Source: Gammaproteobacteria bacterium
GTDB lineage: Bacteria > Pseudomonadota > Gammaproteobacteria > Steroidobacterales > Rariloculaceae
Reading direction: 5' to 3'
DNA: 64,000 nucleotides
Assembly (NCBI GenBank): GCA_022819855.1
Contig: JAJEGN010000013.1
Span: forward strand, 1 to 64,000
Below, one piece after another: positions 14,041-23,508 of this stretch. The notes beneath the pieces were generated by a model. It was given only the letters and a program-made list of their open reading frames with translations. It was not told the origin of the DNA and did no database searches. How positions within the stretch are numbered: the first letter of the stretch is position 1; each line of letters starts with the position of its first letter. Made by a program: the position numbers and the translations under genes.

Positions 14041-14868
14041 TCAACCCAAAAGGTCTTGCTGAATTACTCGCGGAGGATAGAACACTCCGATTATCGTGAA
14101 TGGGTTGGTGTGCCTTCTTCGATGGTGTTCGAGCGTAGTACCGAGAAACAGAGAAATGTCCTTGTTGGCCAAGAATTCATGCTCGTACTTTTGTCGAACC
14201 TTGGCAACTGCGTCAGCTTTGTCGCCTCCCGCAAGCTTTAGGCAGTTTCGGTAAAGGGCACCGATCTCCCAATCTTCAATAGTCATAGTTGACTCTTTGC
14301 CCTCGTCGTCCTCAAACTTGTACTTGAACTTGTAGGGTATCTTGTCGACAGGGATACGCGGTCTCTGTGCTTTACCGCCGTGACTCGTAAGAAACTGCAA
14401 CTGCAACTGCTTGAGCTGTTCCAGCCATTCCGGCTTCCACTCGGGTTCGTCATCCTCAACTATGAATTTTCTTATTCTTGCAGGCCGAAATGCGGCGAGT
14501 GAAACATTTTCTGGTTCGTTTGAATCGGCGATCAACGACGCCATGTTGGTGTAGACATGCTTGAGACAGGCGCGTTTCCGTTCATGCCAGTTCTGTTCCG
14601 TTCCAAGTTGACCAACGCAAATTAGATCGTCGAGATCGTACTCTCCCGGGCGGTAGCTCTCGGGCCTGAAATCATGACCACGATCTTGCTTAACCAGGTC
14701 CAGCTCAACCCATTGATACTTCCCAAAATCCAGAAACTCGAACGGAACGGGGTAGATTCGAACCCAAGAACCGTCTTCCAGAATTCCCGCTGTACAGACC
14801 AACTCACCATGCGAGCGTGACGGCAACGGATACGTGGTGACGGTGATGAGGACGCGCGTCCTGGCCAC
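14041..14868 (-). CDS. Uncharacterised protein, partner of DUF488 in a two-gene cassette
   Basis: The 275-residue protein is not assigned to a family. It starts ARTRVLITVTTYPLPSRSHG, continues with GILEDGSWVRIYPVPFEFLD, and is rich in charged residues with a basic-acidic middle (about 150-200, EWKPEWLEQLKQLQ, KFKYKFEDDEGKES). No signal peptide or membrane segment is visible. The start is a GTG three bases after the DUF488 stop, so the two are co-translated. G+C is near 50%, well below the surroundings, indicating transfer. Its stop codon coincides with the point where parE is broken. A role in nucleic-acid or conflict biology is only suggested by context. Confidence 0.65.
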   Translation of the reverse strand: MARTRVLITVTTYPLPSRSHGELVCTAGILEDGSWVRIYPVPFEFLDFGKYQWVELDLVKQDRGHDFRPESYRPGEYDLDDLICVGQLGTEQNWHERKRACLKHVYTNMASLIADSNEPENVSLAAFRPARIRKFIVEDDEPEWKPEWLEQLKQLQLQFLTSHGGKAQRPRIPVDKIPYKFKYKFEDDEGKESTMTIEDWEIGALYRNCLKLAGGDKADAVAKVRQKYEHEFLANKDISLFLGTTLEHHRRRHTNPFTIIGVFYPPRVIQQDLLG

Positions 14869-14871
14869 TTT

Positions 14872-15753
14872 CTACAGATGGGCGACTTGATGCCCGAAGT
14901 CGGATCTGGCGAGGAGTGCGCTCGCGACGCAACCTCGATGGCAGAGGTCCGCCTGGGCTTCAAAGCAGGTCAACGCAACTCGCCCGTTCTCGCGCACAAG
15001 CTTGACGATCGTATCGAGGGAGTCCTTGCTCTCCGATAACGTTGTGTTGACGTAGTCGTGAAACAGGACATCGATGTCGGAGCGCGAGCGCAGGTGCTTG
15101 CGCTTCTGGGAATCAATCCCAAGCTCGGGCATGTGAATGTAACTAATGCCTACGCCATCGCAAGCGTGCTGTAGCAGGCGCTTGCTGAACCCGTACTTCA
15201 TGCTGATTGCATTTCGCCTGACGTCGCAAAGCACGGCCACGGACTGCCTGACGAGTTTGTTCAGGAACTGCTCAAGCGACAGCCCTTCGTACCCAATCGT
15301 ATAGAGACACGGAGACTTTGCAGCAGATCGCGACTCCTCGACGATTTGCTGCTCGGCGTGACTCAGAACGTCGTCCTTGATCTCGCTATTGATCGCGTAG
15401 TACGGGAAATTGCGATACACGTACTGGATGAGATTCCGGCCTCGTATTCGCCTGAACTCCTGAACCACCTTACGTATCGCGGCGCCATCTTCCGACTTGA
15501 GCGACCGAAGGAAATCTTGATTTGTATCGAGAACCCACTTGTCGTGGCTTCTGATGAATCCGTACTTGGCCAGAGTTCGCTTGTCGGCATCTGCCTGAAA
15601 CGAGTAGCACCCGAAACGGTACGGGACGAAGTGATAGGAAGGCGTCTTCTGCTCCTGCGAGACCAGGAACAGGTACTTCTGCATGTCAGTCTTGGAGACC
15701 TGAAATCGGAGTGCCTCTAACAGTCCGAGAAGAACTTTTCTCCGATAAAACAT
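14872..15753 (-). CDS. DUF488 family protein with N-terminal extension
   Basis: Residues 150-290 of 293 contain the DUF488 core: LYTIGYEGLSLEQFLNKL, VLCDVRRNAISMKYGFSKR, ISYIHMPELGID, and the Cys-containing CFEAQADLCHRG that resembles a metal or catalytic site. The N-terminal 150 residues (KVLLGLLEALRFQVSKTDMQ...) resemble a helical DNA-binding or adaptor region. The biochemical role of DUF488 is not established. The ATG at 15753 is chosen because upstream codons are not conserved in character. It is the first gene of a lower-G+C two-gene cassette with a palindrome 50 bases upstream. Confidence 0.72.
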   Translation of the reverse strand: MFYRRKVLLGLLEALRFQVSKTDMQKYLFLVSQEQKTPSYHFVPYRFGCYSFQADADKRTLAKYGFIRSHDKWVLDTNQDFLRSLKSEDGAAIRKVVQEFRRIRGRNLIQYVYRNFPYYAINSEIKDDVLSHAEQQIVEESRSAAKSPCLYTIGYEGLSLEQFLNKLVRQSVAVLCDVRRNAISMKYGFSKRLLQHACDGVGISYIHMPELGIDSQKRKHLRSRSDIDVLFHDYVNTTLSESKDSLDTIVKLVRENGRVALTCFEAQADLCHRGCVASALLARSDFGHQVAHL

Positions 15754-15802
15754 GGAGATACGACACCCGCAAGCCCGCGTTAGCCGGGGCGCAGGATAAC
15801 AT

Positions 15803-15819
15803 GACCCGTTAATCGGGTC
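15803..15819. promoter_or_regulatory. Palindrome upstream of the DUF488 cassette
   Basis: GACCCG (15803-15808), TTAAT, CGGGTC (15814-15819) is a perfect 6-bp inverted repeat 50 bases upstream of the DUF488 start. It may be an operator for the cassette. The rest of 15754-16040 shows no gene. Confidence 0.4.
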
Positions 15820-16040
15820 CCTTTGCGAATGATGATCAGGTGTCGGGATACTCCGGGAAACTGCTGAAAAACCTCGGGTTGCGCGTAGGTGCTTCTGGAT
15901 CACCCTCCCCCAGCATTCCGACGGAACCATTCGACTTCGGTAGGAACTGAGTACTCCGAAGCGCTTTCGTGAGCACAGGACTCGCACGGTTCCATTCTCC
16001 GGGTCTACACTTCGGCACACACTCCGGCACACCGAACAAC

Positions 16041-16922
16041 ATGACTTCGTTCCGCCGCCTCACTCCAGACGACCGTCCCGCCTTCGACGCCTTCCTCGAT
16101 CGCCATCGGGCGACGTCCATGTTTCTGCGTGCCAACGCGTTTCACAGCGGGCTTGTAGATGGTCCCGATCGGTTCCAAGGCCTCTACGTGGGCTCCTTTT
16201 CCGACGATGTCCTGACGGACGTCGCCGCCCACTACTGGAACGGCAACATCATCCTGCAGGCGCCGACGCAGCCTGCCGAACTGGCGTTGGCCGTGGTTCG
16301 AGAGTCCGGCCGGCGCGTCGATGGTCTGCTCGGCCCGTGGCCGCAGGTCGAGGCAGCAGAACGCGCACTGAATCTCGACCGGTCGCGTCTCGGCAAGGTC
16401 GTGCCGGAGTACCTGTACCGCCTCGATCTAGCCGACCTGGTCGTGCCGGCGCCGCTGTCCTCGGGCCGGGTCGTTTATCGCCGTGCGCGAATCGACGATC
16501 TGCCGGAACTGGTCCCATGGCGGCGTGAATACGATCAGCACACGCTGGGCTATGCCGGTCACAGCATCGATGACGCCGCAATCCGTGACGATCTCGCGCG
16601 CTCGGTCGATGCCGGGACGCTCTGGGTACTGGAAGAGGACGGCTCCCTGGTGTCGATGACCGCGTTCAACGCCGCCATGCCGGACATGGTGCAGGTGGGA
16701 GGGGTATTCACGCCCGTCGAGTCGCGCAGCCGTGGCTACGGGCGCGCGGCCGTGGCCGGGTCGTTGCTGGACGCACGGGCAGCCGGCGCCGTCGAAGCCA
16801 TCCTGTTCACCGAGATGGACAACCATCCGGCGCAAAAGGCCTACGAGGCGCTCGGCTTCGAACGGACCGGCGAATACGGCATGATTCTCCTTGACCCGGT
16901 CACGGAACAAGACGACGGTTGA
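16041..16922 (+). CDS. GNAT-family N-acetyltransferase
   Basis: The 293-residue protein opens TSFRRLTPDDRPAFDAFLDR, a GNAT alpha1-like start. The C-terminal half has a typical acetyl-CoA-binding GNAT domain: VGGVFTPVESRSRGYGRAAV (motif A) and MDNHPAQKAYEALGFERTGEY. The N-terminal half may be a second, degenerate GNAT-like domain. The substrate is unknown. It lies 13 bases before the MFS exporter gene, suggesting an operon. Confidence 0.8.
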   Translation: MTSFRRLTPDDRPAFDAFLDRHRATSMFLRANAFHSGLVDGPDRFQGLYVGSFSDDVLTDVAAHYWNGNIILQAPTQPAELALAVVRESGRRVDGLLGPWPQVEAAERALNLDRSRLGKVVPEYLYRLDLADLVVPAPLSSGRVVYRRARIDDLPELVPWRREYDQHTLGYAGHSIDDAAIRDDLARSVDAGTLWVLEEDGSLVSMTAFNAAMPDMVQVGGVFTPVESRSRGYGRAAVAGSLLDARAAGAVEAILFTEMDNHPAQKAYEALGFERTGEYGMILLDPVTEQDDG

Positions 16923-16935
16923 GCCGAATACGACC

Positions 16936-18168
16936 ATGAGCGCCGCCCGAGCCCCAGCCGCCGGCGACAAGGCCGCCACGACGACCTTCTCGATCATCGC
17001 CGCGATCAGCGTCTGTCATCTCCTCAATGACATGCTGCAGTCGCTGCTGCCGGCGATCTACCCGATTCTCAGGGAGAACTACGGGCTGGACTTCGGCCAG
17101 ATCGGGATTTTGACGTTCACGTTCCAGTTCACCGCGTCGCTGCTGCAACCGGCCGTCGGCTTGTACACCGACCGCAAGCCGCTGCCGTACTCGCTGGCCG
17201 CGGGGATGGGATTCACGCTTGTCGGGTTGCTGATCCTGTCAAGGGCCGGCAGCTATTCGATACTGCTGCTCGGCGCCGCGCTGATCGGCATGGGTTCGGC
17301 GGTGCTCCATCCGGAGTCGTCGCGCGTCGCTCGCATGGCTTCGGGGGACCGGCCCGGCCTCGCACAGGCGCTGTTTCAGGTCGGCGGAAACGTCGGTTCG
17401 TCGCTCGGACCGTTGCTTGCGGCCTTTGTCGTGCTGCGCTACGGGCAGACAAGCGTGGCCTGGTTCGCGGCGGCGGCTCTGTTTGCGATGATCCTGCTGC
17501 TTCGGGTCGGGCACTGGTACCGCCATCACGGGCTCGGACGGCTGCCGCACCCAACGCTACGAGCCGTGGCCGAGTCCGGCTACTCCCGCCGGGAGATCAG
17601 GCTGGCGCTCGCCGTGCTCATCGCATTGGTCCTGTCGAAGTTCGTCTACATGGCGGCCATGACGAGCTACTACATGTTCTATCTGATCGACCGATTCGCG
17701 GTATCTGTGCAGAACGCCCAGATTCATCTGTTCGTGTTTCTCGCGGCCGTCGCGTTCGGCACCGTCGCGGGAGGCACGCTCGGCGACCGCTTTGGCCGCA
17801 AGTTCGTAATCTGGTTCTCGATCCTCGGCGTGCTGCCTTTCACGCTGGCGCTGCCGCACGTGAATCTCTTCTGGACCGGAGTGCTCAGCGTGCCGATCGG
17901 TGCCATCCTCGCGTCGGCCTTCCCGGCCATCGTCGTCTACGGTCAGGAACTCATGCCGGCAAGAGTCGGCACGGTCGCGGGACTCTTTTTCGGGCTCGCT
18001 TTCGGCCTCGGCGCGCTCGGCGCAGCCGCGATAGGCGAAATCGCCGATCAGACGAGCATCCGGCAGGTGTTTCTGTTGTGCTCGGTGTTGCCGGTGCTCG
18101 GCCTACTTGCGGGGTTGCTTCCGCGGACCAGGCCAGCCGACGCGGTTGCAGCAGGCAACGGCACGTAA
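16936..18168 (+). CDS. MFS exporter of the fosmidomycin-resistance (Fsr) type
   Basis: The 410-residue protein has 12 predicted membrane segments. Fsr-family signatures include SVCHLLNDMLQSLLPAIYP near the N-terminus, the MFS motif DRKPLPYSLAAG, GMGSAVLHPESSRVAR and GGTLGDRFGRKFVIW. It should be a proton-driven drug or metabolite exporter in the inner membrane. Coupling with a GNAT acetyltransferase upstream is compatible with detoxification. The start is the ATG at 16936, 13 bases after the GNAT stop. Confidence 0.85.
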   Translation: MSAARAPAAGDKAATTTFSIIAAISVCHLLNDMLQSLLPAIYPILRENYGLDFGQIGILTFTFQFTASLLQPAVGLYTDRKPLPYSLAAGMGFTLVGLLILSRAGSYSILLLGAALIGMGSAVLHPESSRVARMASGDRPGLAQALFQVGGNVGSSLGPLLAAFVVLRYGQTSVAWFAAAALFAMILLLRVGHWYRHHGLGRLPHPTLRAVAESGYSRREIRLALAVLIALVLSKFVYMAAMTSYYMFYLIDRFAVSVQNAQIHLFVFLAAVAFGTVAGGTLGDRFGRKFVIWFSILGVLPFTLALPHVNLFWTGVLSVPIGAILASAFPAIVVYGQELMPARVGTVAGLFFGLAFGLGALGAAAIGEIADQTSIRQVFLLCSVLPVLGLLAGLLPRTRPADAVAAGNGT

Positions 18169-18172
18169 CGCG

Positions 18173-18271
18173 GGCGCGTAACGGTCTCCCGCTTGCGGCA
18201 CTGCGTTACGCTTGAGCCAGCGAGCGCGGAACGGTGCCCCGCAAAGTTCAACCGAGCGAGCGCGTAACGGT
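18173..18271. repeat. Short degenerate repeats between convergent genes
   Basis: Variants of GAGCGCGTAACGGTC occur near 18173, 18222 and 18257 in the gap between the exporter and the convergent epoxide hydrolase. Their role is unknown. They do not form a clear terminator. Confidence 0.35.
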
Positions 18272-18302
18272 CGCCGCCATTCCGTTCCGCGAAACGTGTG
18301 CC

Positions 18303-19526
18303 TCAGCGCTCGATCGACCCGAAAAACTCCTGCATGTCCCGCGCGACGAGCTCCGGTTCCTCCCACTCGAGGAAATGCCCGCCGATGTCGGTCACGTTCC
18401 AGCTATGCACGTTGAACAGCCGCTCTCCCCACTCGCGCGGCGCAGCCGGAAACAGGTCCTTGGTGGTATCGAGCATGCCGACGGGGACTTCCACCCACCC
18501 CGTCACCGAAGGCTCGCGCACGAAATCGTAGTAGGTCCGGACCGACGCGGGCGCGGTTCCCGTGACCCAGTACAGCATGAGGTTGGTGAGCAGTTCGTCC
18601 TTCGTGTACCTACTCTCGACGTCGCCGTTCACGTCGCTCCAGGCGCGGAATTTCTCCACGATCCAGGCGGCGAGCCCCACCGGCGAATCATTCAGCGAAT
18701 GTGCGAGCGTCTGGGGTTTGGACATGTGCAGCCGCGCGTAGGCGACTTCGGGCTCGATGGCCTCGCTGGCCGCGATGTAGGCCTCCTCGGCTTCGGTATA
18801 GGGCGGCTCGCCGCCACCCAGGCCGATGACTCCGGTCAGGTGAACGCCGATGATCTGCTCCGGGCTCATGAGCGCCATCTGCCTGACGACAGCGCCCCCG
18901 ATATCGCTGCCGCGCACGCCGTAGCGCTCGTAGCCGAGCGCATCGTGCATGAGTCCGATCATGAGGCGCGCCGAGCTTGCGAAGCCGAAGAGCGTCCGGT
19001 CGGGGATGTCCGAGAAACCGTAACCCGGCAACGAGGCCGCAACGACGTGAAAGGACGGACTTTCCGGCAGCCCGTGCTCGCCCGGCGACGTGAGGAGAGG
19101 AATCAGATCGAGCATCTGCACGAACGTGCTCGGCCAGCCGTGCAGCAACAGCACGGGCACCGCGTCGGGATCGTCGCTGCGCTCGTGGACGAAGTGCACG
19201 CGCAGCCCGTCCACGGTCGCATGGAAATGCTCGAAACCGTTGAGGCGCGCTTCCTCGGCCCGCCAGTCGTAGTCGTTGCGCCAGTAGTCGGCGAGTTCGC
19301 GAATGTATGCGGTGTCGGCGCCCTGATCCCAGCCGGTTCCGGGCAACTGGTCCGGCCAGCGCGTGCGGTCGAGACGCTCGTTGAGGTCGTCGAGCACGGC
19401 CTCGGGCACGTCGATCGTGAACGGCGCAACGCCGCGGTCGTCGGGCTGCTCCGACTGCGCGCGGACGCTGCCGCCGACAGCGAGTCCGGCGAGCGTAAAG
19501 ATGATCGTCAGTGTTCTGTAGCTCAT
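18303..19526 (-). CDS. Exported epoxide hydrolase (EHN-type alpha/beta hydrolase)
   Basis: The 407-residue protein has a signal peptide (LTIIFTLAGLAVGGSVRAQ) and an epoxide-hydrolase N-terminal domain (DLNERLDRTRWPDQLPGTGW). A catalytic domain follows with the HGWPSTF oxyanion motif, the nucleophile aspartate in RGSDIGGAVV, and a C-terminal histidine in GGHFLEWEEPEL. It opens epoxides to diols, probably in the periplasm. The ATG at 19526 has a perfect GGAGGT; an upstream ATG at 19547 would add residues before the signal. It is transcribed with, and 48 bases before, the DUF5916 gene's opposite end on the same strand. Confidence 0.85.
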   Translation of the reverse strand: MSYRTLTIIFTLAGLAVGGSVRAQSEQPDDRGVAPFTIDVPEAVLDDLNERLDRTRWPDQLPGTGWDQGADTAYIRELADYWRNDYDWRAEEARLNGFEHFHATVDGLRVHFVHERSDDPDAVPVLLLHGWPSTFVQMLDLIPLLTSPGEHGLPESPSFHVVAASLPGYGFSDIPDRTLFGFASSARLMIGLMHDALGYERYGVRGSDIGGAVVRQMALMSPEQIIGVHLTGVIGLGGGEPPYTEAEEAYIAASEAIEPEVAYARLHMSKPQTLAHSLNDSPVGLAAWIVEKFRAWSDVNGDVESRYTKDELLTNLMLYWVTGTAPASVRTYYDFVREPSVTGWVEVPVGMLDTTKDLFPAAPREWGERLFNVHSWNVTDIGGHFLEWEEPELVARDMQEFFGSIER

Positions 19527-19574
19527 GGCACCTCCGTAGGCGTCCACTCCATGGTCGATACGACAGGTCGGTGA

Positions 19575-21782
19575 TCAGAGTCGAAACGTGTAGTTCAGCT
19601 TGACCGTCACATCCGAGGATATCGAGTTGAACCTGTTATCGCGATCCGGATCGGTGAGGTTGTGATTGATGACGAAGTACAGGTCGCGGCCCGCTTCGGG
19701 GATCCAGTGCCAGCGGAGATTGATCCCGACCGTTTCGGAAATATTGTCGTACTGGATCAGGTTGACCCACGACATCGTCGACGAGAACACGTAGTCGAAG
19801 CCGATGCGCGCGAGGCGCGTCTCGAAATTTCCCTGCGGCAGCTCGATCTCGCTGTAGCTGTAACTGATGCTGCCTCGGAACTTCGCCGACGGTCGCCACG
19901 TCAGCTCGCCCAGGGCGTCCAGCCGCGAGCCGTCGTAGAAGCTTCCGTCGAGGAGACGGAACAAGCCCTGGAAGCGGCGATGGCTGCTGGTTCTGACCTG
20001 CCCGCCCCGATCGCGGAAGTTGTACCTGCCGCTCGGTATTACGACGCCTGGTGAGATCTCGAACGGCTCATACAGTGCTTCGTCGTATATGCGGTAGACG
20101 AAATCGGTGCTGTCCCCGGTGCGGTTGCTGAAGGAGAACGGCCTGAGATTTCGCGACTGCGATTGCAGGCGGCCGTCGGTGAGTTCGAATCGCTGCGTAT
20201 CGAACGATGCCTTGAACGACTGGATGCGGCCGGTGCGAGGCAAAAGTGTGTAACTGATGTCAAAGGTCGTATCGACAACGCCCCGCCGGCTGATGAAACC
20301 GAGCGCAGGATTGAAATTCTCTTCGAACTCCTTGCGCCCGGCGCCGACGCGTATGCCGCTGCTGCTCGGCAGCCGGATGCCGAAACCGTGGGCGGAATCG
20401 TCGCCGTCGAGGCCCGGAGTATCGCTTTGCTGCACCCAGGCTTCGGCTTCAAGCGTCCGCCCGCCCGGCAGGCGCGTGTTGCGATACAGGAAATCGAAAC
20501 CCGTAACGGAGTTGTCGAGATTCGATCGCGGGCTTCCATGGGTGGCGATGACACCCACGCTGGATTCGCCGAGCACGCCGAGTTTCGCGCGCACGACCGA
20601 AAGCGTGTCGGCGGCCATGCCGCGAAACTCGTCCTGGCGAATCGTCAGTGCGCCGAGCTCCCACGGCCCCGCACGGCCGCTGACCTTGCCGCCGTATTCG
20701 ACGTCGACGGGCTGACCCGTTCTGCTGAGCCCGATGCTGCGCGAGAAGAACGGCCGGCCGTTCTGCCTGGTCGCAGCGCCGCCGACGAAGGTGTACACCG
20801 CGTCGACCGGCGCTCCGATCCGCCCGAATTCGAAAATGTCGGCCTCGCGCAGAAAGAAATCGCGCTTTTCGGGAAAGAACAGCCCGAACCGCGTCAGGTT
20901 CACCTGCCGGTCGTCGACCTCGGTGGCGGAAAAATCCGTGTTGATGGTCAGCGATGCGTTTAGCGATGGCGTGAGCCGGTACGCGACATCGAGCGAAGGC
21001 TCGAAGTCCGACGTCGACCGGCCGGAAGCGAATTGGCGGGAGTTCGTGGCGCTGGCCGCGGGCGTGATCTCGAGACCGATACCTTGCTGCAAGCCTTCGA
21101 ATCCGACCGCAAGTCCGGAGCTGCTCGGATCGAAAGCGCGATTGCGCGATACCCAGGCGATGTCCTCGTTCTTGCGCGCGACACCTCGTGAGAAGTTCAT
21201 ACCCCAGGTATCGGTGCCCGGATCGAAGGAGATCGTATTGAACGGAATTCGCATCTCGGCGATCCAGCCGCCCTCGAAGGGTTCCGCGGCGGCCGAGTAG
21301 ATGCCGTCCCAGGCGTCGTAGGATTCCGAGACATTCTGGTACAGCCCGTCCTGCCGGACGCCGTTGGCGTTGACGCCGAAGTAATACCCGCTGCGGCGAC
21401 TGTTGAACGGGTCGAGCGTGACGAAGAAACGATCGTCTTCGCCGATGTTGTCGTTCTGCCGAAGGTTCTGGGCCGTAATCAGATCCGGGTCGGTGTCGAA
21501 AAGGCGCGCGGCGACGTAGAGCGCGTCGTCGTCGTACAGCAGGTAAATCTCGGTGCGCTCGGACGGCTCGGCATACTCCTGGGGCGTGACCTGGTGCAGG
21601 TCGTCGATCATCGCGGCGCCGGCCCAAGCGGCGTCGTCGAGCACGCCATCGATCTCCGGCGCCGTGGTGGCCCGTACCATCCGGACGCTTTTTTGTCCCG
21701 GGTCCACAAGCATTTGCGGCGGCTGGGCGAAAGCCGCGCCGGCGATCAAGCACAGCAGGTACAGGTAACGGGTCGTCTTCAT
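19575..21782 (-). CDS. DUF5916 outer-membrane protein with CBM9-like domain
   Basis: The 735-residue protein has a signal peptide (LYLLCLIAGAAFA). A CBM9/carbohydrate-binding-like domain follows at about residues 35-230 (IDGVLDDAAWAGA, DDALYVAARLFD, GWIAEMRIPFNTISFD). The long C-terminal region of alternating hydrophobic strands ends in aromatic VKLNYTFRL, as expected of an outer-membrane beta barrel (DUF5916). FFPEKRDFFLREADIFEFG is characteristic. The ligand is unknown. It lies upstream of the epoxide hydrolase on the same strand. Confidence 0.82.
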   Translation of the reverse strand: MKTTRYLYLLCLIAGAAFAQPPQMLVDPGQKSVRMVRATTAPEIDGVLDDAAWAGAAMIDDLHQVTPQEYAEPSERTEIYLLYDDDALYVAARLFDTDPDLITAQNLRQNDNIGEDDRFFVTLDPFNSRRSGYYFGVNANGVRQDGLYQNVSESYDAWDGIYSAAAEPFEGGWIAEMRIPFNTISFDPGTDTWGMNFSRGVARKNEDIAWVSRNRAFDPSSSGLAVGFEGLQQGIGLEITPAASATNSRQFASGRSTSDFEPSLDVAYRLTPSLNASLTINTDFSATEVDDRQVNLTRFGLFFPEKRDFFLREADIFEFGRIGAPVDAVYTFVGGAATRQNGRPFFSRSIGLSRTGQPVDVEYGGKVSGRAGPWELGALTIRQDEFRGMAADTLSVVRAKLGVLGESSVGVIATHGSPRSNLDNSVTGFDFLYRNTRLPGGRTLEAEAWVQQSDTPGLDGDDSAHGFGIRLPSSSGIRVGAGRKEFEENFNPALGFISRRGVVDTTFDISYTLLPRTGRIQSFKASFDTQRFELTDGRLQSQSRNLRPFSFSNRTGDSTDFVYRIYDEALYEPFEISPGVVIPSGRYNFRDRGGQVRTSSHRRFQGLFRLLDGSFYDGSRLDALGELTWRPSAKFRGSISYSYSEIELPQGNFETRLARIGFDYVFSSTMSWVNLIQYDNISETVGINLRWHWIPEAGRDLYFVINHNLTDPDRDNRFNSISSDVTVKLNYTFRL

Positions 21783-21899
21783 GCACGAAACGCCGTCATC
21801 GCCGTGTCGCGGCCGAGAGGTATCGCCTCATGCGAACTATTGGTGGACGGCGCGTCATCTCGATGGGGCGGCACGTCGCCTGCCAGCCGTCGTATCGCT

Positions 21900-23378
21900 T
21901 CACGCAAACAATTCGTGGACGACACTTCCGTGTACATCGGTCAGGCGGAAGTCGCGGCCCTGATAGCGATAGGTCAACCGTTCGTGATCGACGCCGAGCA
22001 GGTGCATGATCGTCGCCTGCAGGTCGTGGACGTGCACGGGATCGCTCACGACGTTGTAGCTCAGGTCGTCCGTCTCGCCGTACGAAAAGCCGCGCTTCAT
22101 GCCGGCGCCCGCCATGAGATAGGTGAAGCAGCCCGGATGATGGTCGCGGCCCCAGTTCTCGCCGACGAGCTCGCCCTGGGCGAAACACGTGCGGCCGAAC
22201 TCGGCGCCCCAGATGACGAGTGTGTCTTCAAGAAGCCCGCGCTGCTTCAGATCCTGAAGCAGGCCGGCCGTAGCCTGGTCGACCTCCTCCATGCTCACGG
22301 GATGAAAGACCGGATGGCCGGCGTGGTGGTCCCAGGCGTTGTGGTAGAGCTGCACGAACTTGACGTCGCGCTCGGCGAGCCGCCGGGCGAGCAGGCAGTT
22401 GCGGGCGAAGGAGCCGGGCGTGTGGACGGAGTCGCCGTAGAGCTCGAGAACATGGCCTGGCTCATCGCCGACATCCGTCGCTTCGGGCACCGAACTCTGC
22501 ATGCGGTAGGCCATCTCGTACTGTGTGATCTTCGACAGGATTTCGGGGTTGCCTGTCCTTTCGTGCTGTGCGCGAGCGAGTTCCACGATCGCGTCGATCG
22601 CCCGGCCGCGGGCCTCCGTCGTGATCCCTTCCGGATTGCCGACGTAAAGGACCGGATCGTCGCCCGGTCGAAAGAGCACGCCGCCGTGATGCGACGGCAG
22701 GAACCCCGAACTCCAGATCTCGGAGTTGATGTTCTGTCCGGGACCGACACCGCGCGACGACATGACGATGAAGGACGGCAGGTCGACATTGTCCGAACCG
22801 AGCCCGTAGTGCACCCACGAGCCCATGCTCGGCCGCCCGGCAAGCTGGAAGCCCGACTGGATGAACTTGATCGCCGGGTCGTGGTTGACCTGTTCGGTAT
22901 ACATCGACTTGATGATCGTGAACTCGTCGATCACGCCGCCCATGTGCGGCAGCAGATCGCTGACCCACGCCCCGCTCTCGCCGCGCTGCGACAGCGGGGC
23001 GATCGGCGCGACGAGCGGGAAGGTCGTCTGCCCCTTGACCATCGTCGAGAGGCGCTGCGTGCCCATGATCGAGTCGGGCGCTTCGGTGCCGTGCAGCCGC
23101 GTGAGCGTCGGCTTGTGGTCGAAACACTCGATCTGCGACGGCGCTCCGGCCATGAACAGGAAGATCACGCGTTTCGCGCGCGGCTCATGGTGCGTGGTCC
23201 CGAGCACGCCGGGATCGGCCGCCGCGGGCTCCTGCGCCTGCGCCAACGAACTCCCGAGCAGCTCGGCGAGCGCGATGCTGCCGAGGCCGGCGCCGGCGTG
23301 GCCGAGAAAAGCGCGCCGGGATATCGCCAGTGCACGCTCGGCGGGCGTCAGGGGCGGGTACGGATTACGCTGGCTCAT
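21900..23378 (-). CDS. DUF1501 TAT-exported sulfatase-like protein
   Basis: The 492-residue protein has a twin-arginine signal (SRRAFLGHAGAGLGSIALAE). It carries DUF1501 motifs: VIFLFMAGAPSQIECFDHKP, HYGLGSDNVDLPSF and VIWGAEFGRTCFAQG. DUF1501 proteins have an alkaline-phosphatase/sulfatase-like fold and are almost always next to DUF1549/DUF1553 proteins, as here. The ATG at 23378 has GAAGG upstream; an earlier in-frame ATG at 23405 is possible. The reaction is unknown. Confidence 0.85.
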   Translation of the reverse strand: MSQRNPYPPLTPAERALAISRRAFLGHAGAGLGSIALAELLGSSLAQAQEPAAADPGVLGTTHHEPRAKRVIFLFMAGAPSQIECFDHKPTLTRLHGTEAPDSIMGTQRLSTMVKGQTTFPLVAPIAPLSQRGESGAWVSDLLPHMGGVIDEFTIIKSMYTEQVNHDPAIKFIQSGFQLAGRPSMGSWVHYGLGSDNVDLPSFIVMSSRGVGPGQNINSEIWSSGFLPSHHGGVLFRPGDDPVLYVGNPEGITTEARGRAIDAIVELARAQHERTGNPEILSKITQYEMAYRMQSSVPEATDVGDEPGHVLELYGDSVHTPGSFARNCLLARRLAERDVKFVQLYHNAWDHHAGHPVFHPVSMEEVDQATAGLLQDLKQRGLLEDTLVIWGAEFGRTCFAQGELVGENWGRDHHPGCFTYLMAGAGMKRGFSYGETDDLSYNVVSDPVHVHDLQATIMHLLGVDHERLTYRYQGRDFRLTDVHGSVVHELFA

Positions 23379-23508
23379 GACCTTCGCCTGCCATGCCTGG
23401 CGCATCGCGTATCGTCGCGCAAGTGACCACGCGGGCGGGCAGGTGTGGCCCAGGCAGAAATCCGCTGCCAGTGCCGCGTGCCTGAACCGATATGCGTTCT
23501 CAAACCTG

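Noticed and set aside
21594..23426. A 610-codon plus-strand frame opposite the DUF1501 gene
   Set aside because: Composition is that of an antisense shadow and the opposite strand has clear DUF1501 motifs.
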